Origin: an uncultured Prevotella sp.
GTDB taxonomy: Bacteria > Bacteroidota > Bacteroidia > Bacteroidales > Bacteroidaceae
Length of the DNA stretch: 11,480 nt
Assembly (NCBI GenBank): GCA_900550635.1
Contig: URSZ01000077.1
Coordinates: 1 to 11,480 of the forward strand
Direction: 5' to 3'
Shown: in pieces, positions 6,427-11,480 of the stretch
How positions within the stretch are numbered: position 1 is the stretch's first letter
How the letters are laid out: every line of letters starts with the position of its first letter
Translations under genes and position numbers: made by a program
Notes under the pieces: generated by a model
The model's input: the letters and a program-made list of their open reading frames with translations, nothing else
Told to the model about the DNA's origin: nothing
The model's database searches: none

Positions 6427-7551
6427 TTACTTGTCTATCTGGCTTTCGGTGAACGGGTCTGCGCGGTGTCCCATAAGGTCGATTTTGGCGTAGGCGGCGT
6501 CGAATTCCTCCATTTCGTAAGGCGTGAGCCTCACGCCGGCCGCGCCGAGGAAGTCGTCGAGGTGCGCGGGGTTTGTAGTTCCCGGTATCGGCACAATCCA
6601 CGCTTTGCGCGAGAGCATCCATACCAGGGCAAACTGGGCCGGTGTTACGCCCTTGCGCTTTGCCCATTCCTCCACAAGGCGCACCAGCGGCATGTTGTGC
6701 TTCAGTGCTTCGGGTTGGAACTGCGGCAGGTTCCAGCGGCGGTCGCCCTGTTTGAAACGGCTGTTCTCGTTTATTGTCCCTGTCAGGAATGCGCGTCCCA
6801 GCGGGCAGTATGGCACGAATCCTATGCCGAGTTCCTCGAGCGTGGGGAATATCTTGGTCTCGGGCTCGCGCCACCAGATGGCGTATTCGCTCTGCACGGC
6901 CGAGAGCGGGCATACTGCGTGCGCCCTTCGTATGGAGCGTGCGCTGGCTTCCGACATACCCCAGTGTATAACCTTGCCTTCCTTTATTAATGCCTTGACA
7001 GTTTCGGCCACTTCTTCCATGGGCACGCCCGGATCTACGCGGTGTTGGTACAGAAGGTCGATGTGGTCGGTGCGCAGCCGTTTGAGCGACCCTTCCACCG
7101 CGCGCCTTATGTGGTCGGGGCGGCTGTTGAGGGCCGTGGGTTGCCCTTCTTCTACCCCGAAACCGAACTTGGTGCCTATTTTTATCTTGTCGCGGAACGG
7201 TTCCACGGCTTCGCCAACCCATTCCTCGCTGGTGTGAGGCCCGTAAACCTCGGCCGTGTCGAAGAATGTCACGCCGCTGTCGTATGCCCGGCGGATAAGG
7301 GCAATCATGTCCTTTTTTTCGTATTTTCCGCCGTAGTAACCCACCATCGGCAGGCAGCCAAGGCCTATTGCCGATACGTCCAGCGTGCCGAGGCGGCGGT
7401 GTTCCGTCCCGCCGGAGGGCTTGTTGTCTTTGCCGTTCACTTTTGCCGGTGTTCCGTCGGCTGCGGCTGCTCTTCCGGGCAGCCCGGCCATTGCGCTTAT
7501 GGCCGAAACAGCCGCAAGCGATGTTGTTTTCAAGAAAAATCTCCTGTCCAT
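6427..7551 (-). CDS. Exported aldo/keto reductase with twin-arginine-type signal
   Basis: This encodes 374 residues. The N-terminus DRRFFLKTTS followed by a hydrophobic stretch and AAA-A is a twin-arginine-type signal (Arg3-Arg4), fitting export of a pre-folded, cofactor-loaded enzyme. From about residue 50 the protein is a full aldo/keto reductase barrel: RRLGTLDVSAIGLGC at the start and the catalytic tetrad Asp98, Tyr103, Lys128 and His170 (FFDTAEVYG, GTKFGF, LLYQHR). PIPGTTNPAHLDD (321-333) forms part of the NADP(H)-binding region. The family reduces aldehydes, ketones and quinones; the substrate here is unknown. Export raises the question of where the reduced nucleotide comes from, a known puzzle for Tat-exported members. 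It lies 10 bases after the small gene upstream, so the two are probably co-transcribed, with the AraC gene divergent. Confidence 0.92.
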   Translation of the reverse strand: MDRRFFLKTTSLAAVSAISAMAGLPGRAAAADGTPAKVNGKDNKPSGGTEHRRLGTLDVSAIGLGCLPMVGYYGGKYEKKDMIALIRRAYDSGVTFFDTAEVYGPHTSEEWVGEAVEPFRDKIKIGTKFGFGVEEGQPTALNSRPDHIRRAVEGSLKRLRTDHIDLLYQHRVDPGVPMEEVAETVKALIKEGKVIHWGMSEASARSIRRAHAVCPLSAVQSEYAIWWREPETKIFPTLEELGIGFVPYCPLGRAFLTGTINENSRFKQGDRRWNLPQFQPEALKHNMPLVRLVEEWAKRKGVTPAQFALVWMLSRKAWIVPIPGTTNPAHLDDFLGAAGVRLTPYEMEEFDAAYAKIDLMGHRADPFTESQIDK

Positions 7552-7561
7552 GGTATGTTTT

Positions 7562-7768
7562 TTATTGAAATGTTTTGATAAGTTCCCGCAGTATTTCCAT
7601 TTCGTTGCTCTCGAGGTTGAAACTTCCTGTTTCGGGCGAAGGCGTCTGCGCGTCCTGCGCGATGAAACGGGATATTATGTCTCCGGGAGTGGTATGGTAG
7701 CGGTCGGCCATGAAGATAACGGCTTCGTCTTCGCACATGGCGGCTGGGAATTCTGTCTTCCTGTTCAT
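7562..7768 (-). CDS. Small hypothetical protein upstream of the reductase
   Basis: This encodes 68 residues, acidic and mostly helical by appearance, with no signal peptide or membrane segment. A central FMADRYHTTPGDIISRFI stretch looks like a helix-turn-helix-sized segment, and the C-terminal LESNEMEILRELIKTF looks like an amphipathic helix. I recall similar MADRYHTTP-containing small proteins in Bacteroidales (DUF3791-like), but the function is unknown. It is supported as a gene because it has a clean start, a TAnnTTTG-type box 21 bases upstream, and a stop only 10 bases before the reductase start. It may be a regulatory or accessory partner of the reductase operon. Confidence 0.7.
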   Translation of the reverse strand: MNRKTEFPAAMCEDEAVIFMADRYHTTPGDIISRFIAQDAQTPSPETGSFNLESNEMEILRELIKTFQ

Positions 7769-7788
7769 TACGGTGATGTTTTACACTG

Positions 7789-7796
7789 CAAAAATA
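7789..7796 (-). promoter_or_regulatory. Candidate -7 box for the small gene and reductase
   Basis: On the minus strand this reads TATTTTTG, matching TAnnTTTG, 20 bases before the start codon. No -33 box is seen. It faces the AraC promoter about 100 bases away, and ATACT (7824-7828) with AGTAT (7834-7838) forms a short inverted repeat between them. Confidence 0.45.
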
Positions 7797-7894
7797 CCTG
7801 CCGGCGGAGAGATGTGCTTAACGATACTCCTGCAGTATGTACCTTTTTTACTGATTTTGGGAATGTTCGTCCCCGATATTGCCGCAGAAGGACT

Positions 7895-7902
7895 TATCTT
7901 TG
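7895..7902 (+). promoter_or_regulatory. Candidate -7 box (TATCTTTG) of the AraC gene
   Basis: TATCTTTG is a perfect match to TAnnTTTG, with the expected transcription start near 7908 and a leader of about 20 bases before the ATG at 7929. Its position inside the longer open frame argues against the upstream start codons. Confidence 0.5.
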
Positions 7903-7928
7903 TGGAGGTAAGGTATATAAACGCAACT

Positions 7929-8834
7929 ATGAGCAACATACTGAAGGTAAGGAACGTGAACGACTATGCCCGCTACCTGGGCGGCGGGGAGCAGCACCCG
8001 CTTGTAAGTGTTATCGACTATGCCGAGGTTTCGCCCGTAAGGCATTGCCTTTGCAATTACAGCGTTTACGGTTTGTTTTTGCGCGACGACGCCGACGTGG
8101 ACCTCGACTACGGGCGCGGAAGGTATGATTACAAGGCGGGCACGCTGCTTTGCGTGGCGCCGGGACAGGTGGGCGGCAAGGAGGACAACGGCGAGCGGGT
8201 GTCGATAACCGGCTGGGCGTTGCTTTTCCACCCCGACCTGTTGCATGGTTTTCCGCTCGAAAAGGGCATAAGGAACTATTCGTTTTTCGACTATAGGGTG
8301 AACGAGGCCTTGCATACAACGGCCGAGGAGCACGACATTATCGTTTCGCTCATGCGCCAGATAAGGAACGAACTGGCCAAGAGGCACGACGGGTTGCAGG
8401 ATTCCATTGTGGTGGGCTACATAGAGCTGGTGCTGAACTACTGCCAGAGGTTCTACAACCGGCAGTTCGTCACCCGCGAGCTCGAGAACTCCGACATACT
8501 CATGAAGTTCGACGGGCTTCTGCGCGATTACTTCGGGCATAAGGCTCAGCTGGCGCACGGGATTCCCACGGTGCAGTATTGCGCCGACAAGCTCTGCATG
8601 TCGGCAAACTATTTTGGCGATATGATAAGGAAAACTACCGGCGACACCGCAAGCGGCCACATACGCCGCTTTGTCATCGGCCTGGCAAAGAACGAGCTGG
8701 CTGCCGGTGCCACGGTGTCGCAGGTGGCATACGGTCTCGGCTTTGAATATCCGCAGCATTTCAGCCGCATGTTCAAGTCGCTCGAGGGAGTAACGCCGTC
8801 GGAGTATTGCAGCCGCCTTGGCAAGCGCGGCTGA
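7929..8834 (+). CDS. AraC family transcriptional regulator
   Basis: This encodes 301 residues from the chosen start. The frame is open upstream to an ATG at 7710, but that version would overlap the divergent small gene and swallow both promoters; the ATG at 7929 follows a TATCTTTG box and begins MSNILKVRNVNDYARYLG, a normal start for Bacteroidales AraC proteins. Residues about 20-120 look like a cupin-type sensing domain. The C-terminal 100 residues hold the double helix-turn-helix: TVQYCADKLCMSANYFGDMI (214-233) and TVSQVAYGLGFEYPQHFSRM (262-281), with the family's GVTPSEY end (287-293). It is divergent from the small gene and exported reductase. By analogy with AraC regulators next to reductases (for example YqhC with YqhD), it may activate that operon in response to a reactive carbonyl or redox compound; this is inference. 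Confidence 0.92.
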   Translation: MSNILKVRNVNDYARYLGGGEQHPLVSVIDYAEVSPVRHCLCNYSVYGLFLRDDADVDLDYGRGRYDYKAGTLLCVAPGQVGGKEDNGERVSITGWALLFHPDLLHGFPLEKGIRNYSFFDYRVNEALHTTAEEHDIIVSLMRQIRNELAKRHDGLQDSIVVGYIELVLNYCQRFYNRQFVTRELENSDILMKFDGLLRDYFGHKAQLAHGIPTVQYCADKLCMSANYFGDMIRKTTGDTASGHIRRFVIGLAKNELAAGATVSQVAYGLGFEYPQHFSRMFKSLEGVTPSEYCSRLGKRG

Positions 8835-8963
8835 CGCGCCGCCGTGCCCGCAACCCTGCCGCCGCGTGCCGCAAATGCCCGTAGGCTTGCACGAGGCCGC
8901 GGCCGGTGTCTGCGTTTGCCCGCTGGTGAAAGCCCGGTTTTCATGCGGGTTTGGAGAGGGTAA

Positions 8964-9026
8964 AAAATTAGTGGCTCGGATTTCAAAATCCGAGCCACTA
9001 ATTTTAAAAAGCAAGCCACTAATTTT
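8964..9026. repeat. 63-bp element, family 2: three 21-bp units, one inverted and two direct
   Basis: The units are 8964-8984 (inverted), 8985-9005 and 9006-9026 (direct); the last two match at 18 of 21 bases and share AGCCACTAATTTT. The first two units form a 20-bp stem (8964-8983 with 8986-9005) with a 2-base loop. The left arm (8962-8976) also pairs perfectly over 15 bp with the third unit (9014-9028), so two mutually exclusive hairpins are possible. The second ends in a six-T run. It starts 129 bases past the AraC stop. The sequence is unrelated to family 1 but has the same length and phasing. Confidence 0.85.
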
Positions 9027-9174
9027 TTCTTTGCTCCAAAGAGGGTGTTTTTTACACGTTTTTCGGGCGCGGAATTTTTACACGGTTTTCTGCATGAAAA
9101 GATATTTTCCTGCAAGGAACCGGATTTTTTTAACCCAAATCGGTCGTCAGGCTTCGTCAAATTGCGTGCTTACG

Positions 9175-9211
9175 CCCGGCTGAAGGCATAACGGGCTACG
9201 GCGAAGCCGGG
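9175..9211. other. Inverted repeat CCCGGCT / AGCCGGG
   Basis: Exact 7-bp arms at 9175-9181 and 9205-9211 are separated by 23 bases. There is no T-run after it, so it is not a standard terminator. A further GGCTTCG at 9150-9156 can pair instead with CGAAGCC at 9202-9208. Function unknown; it may be chance in GC-rich DNA. Confidence 0.3.
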
Positions 9212-9232
9212 AGGGATGACAGATGACGGCAG

Positions 9233-9263
9233 AAGTGCGTAAGTTGGCAAAGGGACCGCACTT
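9233..9263. promoter_or_regulatory. Inverted repeat AAGTGCG / CGCACTT upstream of the GH2 promoter
   Basis: Exact 7-bp arms at 9233-9239 and 9257-9263 are separated by 17 bases, with arm centres 24 bases apart. It ends about 47 bases before the -33 box. A transcription-factor site is possible but unproven. Confidence 0.33.
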
Positions 9264-9309
9264 GACGTTACTACTTAATTACCTAATGACCGTTTTGGGT
9301 TTAACATAC

Positions 9310-9339
9310 TTTGAAAAATCATTTTCTTTTGTAACTTTG
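9310..9339 (+). promoter_or_regulatory. Promoter of the GH2 gene (TTTG, 18 bases, TAACTTTG)
   Basis: TTTG at 9310-9313 and TAACTTTG at 9332-9339 match both boxes of the Bacteroidetes housekeeping promoter. The spacer is 18 bases, against the usual 19-21. This is the only promoter in the window with both elements. Transcription would start near 9345, leaving a leader of about 120 bases. Confidence 0.65.
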
Positions 9340-9363
9340 CAACGTAATGTATAAATGGCAATA

Positions 9364-9401
9364 TCCGCATGCTTGTGCATAAGCGATGTCATTTGTGCGG
9401 A
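9364..9401 (+). other. Possible folded leader of the GH2 mRNA
   Basis: TCCGCA (9364-9369) pairs with TGCGGA (9396-9401) and encloses GCTT/AAGC (9371-9374 with 9381-9384). The stem lies in the leader between the predicted transcription start and the ATG. An A-rich unstructured stretch follows up to the start codon. The pairing is short and no known riboswitch is recognised. Confidence 0.28.
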
Positions 9402-9463
9402 ACGCCGGTAAAAAGTAAATTTCCCATTGGAACATAACTAATTAAAACAACAATAAAGCATTT

Positions 9464-11263
9464 ATGAAAAAATTATTGGCAACGGCCGCATTGCTTTTTA
9501 GCGGCCTATCGCTTTGGGCGGCCGGAACGCCCCGCCCCGAGTATCCCCGCCCGCAATTTGAGCGCGCCGCGTGGGTGAACCTTAACGGAACGTGGAACTT
9601 CGACTTCGATTTCGGCGAATCCGGCATAGAACGCAACCTGCACAAAGCCGACAAGCTCGACAAGCAGATTACCGTTCCTTTCTGCCCCGAGAGCAAGCTG
9701 TCGGGAATACAGCACGTGGATTTCATCAACTGCGTATGGTATCAACGTAAAATATCCATTCCGTCGGAGTGGAACGGCAAGAAGATTTTTCTCAACTTCG
9801 GCGCCGTAGACTACAAGTCGGAGGTGTACATCGACGGCAACATGGTGCAGCGCCACACAGGCGGCTCATCGTCGTTCGCAGTCGACATTACGCGCTACGT
9901 AAAGCCGGGTCAGACACATAACCTCGTGGTGCATGTTAAAGACGACGTGCGCTCCGGCAAACAGACTGGCGGCAAGCAGAGCGGCCAGTACGCTTCGTAT
10001 GGTTGCTTCTATACCCGCGTAACAGGTATATGGCAGACCGTATGGATGGAAGCCGTTGACGCAAAAGGCCTGAAAACAGTGGTTGTACGCCCCGACATCG
10101 ACCAGAAACAGCTCGTCGTAATGCCGAAATTCTACCAGGAGTCCGACTATACGCTCGAAGTGGTGCTGAAGGACGGCGACAAAACCGTGGCAAAAAAGGA
10201 AGTTCCCTGCTCGAACCACGCTGTGGTTGTGCTGCCGGTAAAGAACATGAAACTGTGGTCGCCCGAAACGCCTTACCTCTACGACCTTTCATATACTGTG
10301 AAGGACAAGGACGGCAAGACCGTTGACGAAGTGAAATCATACGCAGGAATGCGCAAGGTACACGTGTCGGACGGCAAATTCTACCTGAACAACAAGCCTT
10401 ATTTCCAGAGGCTCGTGCTCGACCAGGGTTTCTATCCCGACGGAATATGGACCGCACCCTCCGACGAGGCACTCAAGAATGACATCGTGCTCTCGAAGAA
10501 CGCCGGATTCAACGGCGCGCGCCTGCACCAGAAGGTATTCGAGGAGCGTTACTATTACTGGGCCGACAAGCTCGGCTACATCACCTGGGGCGAGAGCGCA
10601 AGCTGGGGCGTTGACGTAAACGACGAGGTGGCAGCCCGCAACTTCCTCTCGGAGTGGAGCGAAGTGGTGGTGCGCGACCGCAACCACCCGTCGCTTGTTA
10701 CCTGGACTCCGCTCAACGAGACATGGAGCAGCCGCGACGGCGAATATACCCGTTTCGTGCGCGATATTTACAACGTAACAAAGGCAATCGACCCGACGCG
10801 CCCGGTTAACGACGCCAGCGGCGACGACCACGTTGTTACCGATATATGGACAGTGCACAACTATGAGGCCGACGGCAACAAACTGTTCGAACAACTCAAG
10901 TTCGTGGAAGGCAAAGAGCCTTACCGCAATACCAAGAACAAGCCTTTCCTTGCCGTTTATGAAGGACAGCCTTATATGGTCGACGAGTTTGGCGGCATAG
11001 GCTGGATGTCTCTCGAAGAAAGGAAAGACTCATGGGGCTACGGCGGCCTGCCGCAGACCGAAGAGGAGTTCTACTCGCGCCTCGAAGGACAGATTAAGGC
11101 CCTCAAGGCATCTGAGCACGTAGTAGGTTTCTGCTACACACAGCTCACCGACGTAGAGCAGGAGAAGAACGGCATTTACTATTACGACCGCCGTCCGAAA
11201 CTCGACATGAAGCGCATAAAGGCTATCTTCGAGCTTATCCCTTCGACCGAGGAAGAAAAGTAA
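9464..11263 (+). CDS. GH2 glycoside hydrolase (beta-galactosidase/glucuronidase-like), exported
   Basis: This encodes 599 residues. A Sec signal peptide (MKKLLATAALLFSGLSLWA) precedes the mature enzyme. The order is the classic GH2 one: a jelly-roll sugar-binding domain (about 30-200, WVNLNGTWNFDFDFG ... WYQRKISIP ... GAVDYKSEVYIDG), an immunoglobulin-like domain (about 205-300) and a TIM barrel (about 305-595). The barrel shows LHQKVFEERYYYWADKLGYITWGE (355-377). Glu419 in TPLNETW is the expected acid/base and Glu508 in MVDEFGG the expected nucleophile. It has no C-terminal CBM and is shorter than LacZ, at about the size of UidA-type enzymes. It should remove a terminal beta-linked sugar (galactose, glucuronate or arabinopyranose) in the periplasm; specificity cannot be read from sequence. 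It is transcribed alone from its own promoter. No signal for sugar-specific control was recognised beyond the inverted repeats upstream. Confidence 0.92.
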   Translation: MKKLLATAALLFSGLSLWAAGTPRPEYPRPQFERAAWVNLNGTWNFDFDFGESGIERNLHKADKLDKQITVPFCPESKLSGIQHVDFINCVWYQRKISIPSEWNGKKIFLNFGAVDYKSEVYIDGNMVQRHTGGSSSFAVDITRYVKPGQTHNLVVHVKDDVRSGKQTGGKQSGQYASYGCFYTRVTGIWQTVWMEAVDAKGLKTVVVRPDIDQKQLVVMPKFYQESDYTLEVVLKDGDKTVAKKEVPCSNHAVVVLPVKNMKLWSPETPYLYDLSYTVKDKDGKTVDEVKSYAGMRKVHVSDGKFYLNNKPYFQRLVLDQGFYPDGIWTAPSDEALKNDIVLSKNAGFNGARLHQKVFEERYYYWADKLGYITWGESASWGVDVNDEVAARNFLSEWSEVVVRDRNHPSLVTWTPLNETWSSRDGEYTRFVRDIYNVTKAIDPTRPVNDASGDDHVVTDIWTVHNYEADGNKLFEQLKFVEGKEPYRNTKNKPFLAVYEGQPYMVDEFGGIGWMSLEERKDSWGYGGLPQTEEEFYSRLEGQIKALKASEHVVGFCYTQLTDVEQEKNGIYYYDRRPKLDMKRIKAIFELIPSTEEEK

Positions 11264-11480
11264 TGTTCCCCCTCAGCCGGGTATATCCGCGGTAAAGTTG
11301 CGCAGACATTTGCGGAGCGGAAAACCGGGTCTTGAAAAAGGCCTTTCCCATGAAAAAAATGGAAAACTCTTTTTCAGCCATTTATACCCGCATGGGAGAA
11401 AAGAAAAAATATCTCTGAGATAATTTAAAATATGTCTGACATAATTCGAATTATGTCAGACATATTTTTTGCCCTCTGAA
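11264..11480. other. Region downstream of the GH2 gene, no gene seen
   Basis: It has no supported coding sequence. TCCCATG (11346-11352) pairs with CATGGGA (11391-11397), and AAATGG (11357-11362) with CCATTT (11378-11383) inside it, giving a possible hairpin just before the 63-bp element; there is no T-run immediately after it. Confidence 0.5.
11406..11468. repeat. 63-bp element, family 1, copy 3: three 21-bp palindromic units
   Basis: The units are 11406-11426, 11427-11447 and 11448-11468, with centres at 11416, 11437 and 11458. The first has changed both arms together (ATCTC, T, GAGAT instead of ATGTC and GACAT), so symmetry is kept. The second and third form one perfect 34-base palindrome (11431-11464) around a TTCGAA centre. 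The third unit is identical over all 21 bases to the third unit of the copy at 1554-1616. It starts 142 bases past the GH2 stop and ends in a T-run on the plus strand, so it could act as terminator for the GH2 gene. Confidence 0.9.

Larger units (their letters stand above)
8835..9463. other. Long intergenic region between AraC gene and GH2 gene
   Basis: This is 629 bases. It contains the family 2 element (8964-9026), two inverted repeats (9175-9211 and 9233-9263), a promoter (9310-9339) and a structured-looking leader for the GH2 gene. A plus-strand 121-codon frame spans the element but lacks any protein-like pattern and is not called. The GC-rich stretch just after the AraC stop (8835-8960) shows nothing I can name. 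Confidence 0.7.

Noticed and set aside
7710..7928. N-terminal extension of the AraC protein from the ATG at 7710
   Set aside because: It would overlap the divergent small gene by 59 bases and include both candidate promoters; the ATG at 7929 is better placed after the TATCTTTG box.
7848..9014. Minus-strand open frame of 388 codons antisense to the AraC gene
   Set aside because: It is longer than the AraC gene but has no recognisable protein pattern and runs through the family 2 element; the plus strand has a clear double helix-turn-helix. Long shadow frames are common in this GC-rich coding DNA.
8818..9183. Plus-strand open frame of 121 codons after the AraC gene
   Set aside because: Created by the 21-base (seven-codon) period of the family 2 element and low-complexity DNA; starts inside the AraC gene.
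11346..11397. Two nested short stems after the GH2 gene as an intrinsic terminator
   Set aside because: Stems of 7 and 6 bp are separated by bulges of 4 and 7 bases and are not followed by a T-run; kept only as a note.

Overview
The window looks like the chromosome of a member of the Bacteroidales, possibly a Prevotellaceae relative (the family is a guess). Three things point there: a porP-porK pair from the type IX secretion (T9SS) locus, perfect TAnnTTTG -7 promoter boxes in front of several genes, and A-rich leaders without obvious Shine-Dalgarno sites. Genes are GC-rich and intergenic DNA is AT-rich. No rRNA, tRNA, transposase, CRISPR array or prophage gene was found.

Layout. (1) 1-1401, minus strand: PorP followed by the first 144 residues of PorK, which runs off the left edge; this is the usual start of the porPKLMN T9SS operon. 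(2) 1757-2860, minus: a membrane acyltransferase of family 3. (3) 3164-4621, plus: a secreted or lipid-anchored GH29 alpha-L-fucosidase, divergent from the acyltransferase across a spacer with several palindromes. (4) 4667-6085, minus and convergent with the fucosidase: an exported two-domain protein, an amidohydrolase-2 domain fused to an ABM (antibiotic biosynthesis monooxygenase-like) domain. (5) 6427-7768, minus: an exported, probably Tat-dependent aldo/keto reductase preceded by a 68-residue small protein; together they look like an operon. (6) 7929-8834, plus: a divergent AraC-type regulator, a reasonable candidate to control that operon and perhaps itself. (7) 9464-11263, plus: an exported GH2 glycosidase with a near-consensus promoter and a leader of about 120 bases. 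There is no SusC/SusD pair, so the two glycosidases do not form a canonical polysaccharide utilisation locus here.

The most unusual signal is intergenic. Four elements, each exactly 63 bp, are built as three contiguous 21-bp units with A-tract starts and T-tract ends (1554-1616, 6249-6311, 8964-9026, 11406-11468). Three share one palindromic unit (half-site AAAATATGTC, one central base, then GACATATTTT). The fourth uses an unrelated sequence (core AGCCACTAATTTT) but has the same three-times-21 architecture. All four begin 115-142 bases beyond the stop codon of the gene whose 3' end faces them. I do not recognise this as a named repeat family. Phased protein-binding sites, RNA hairpin/terminator modules and dispersed repeats are all open explanations.
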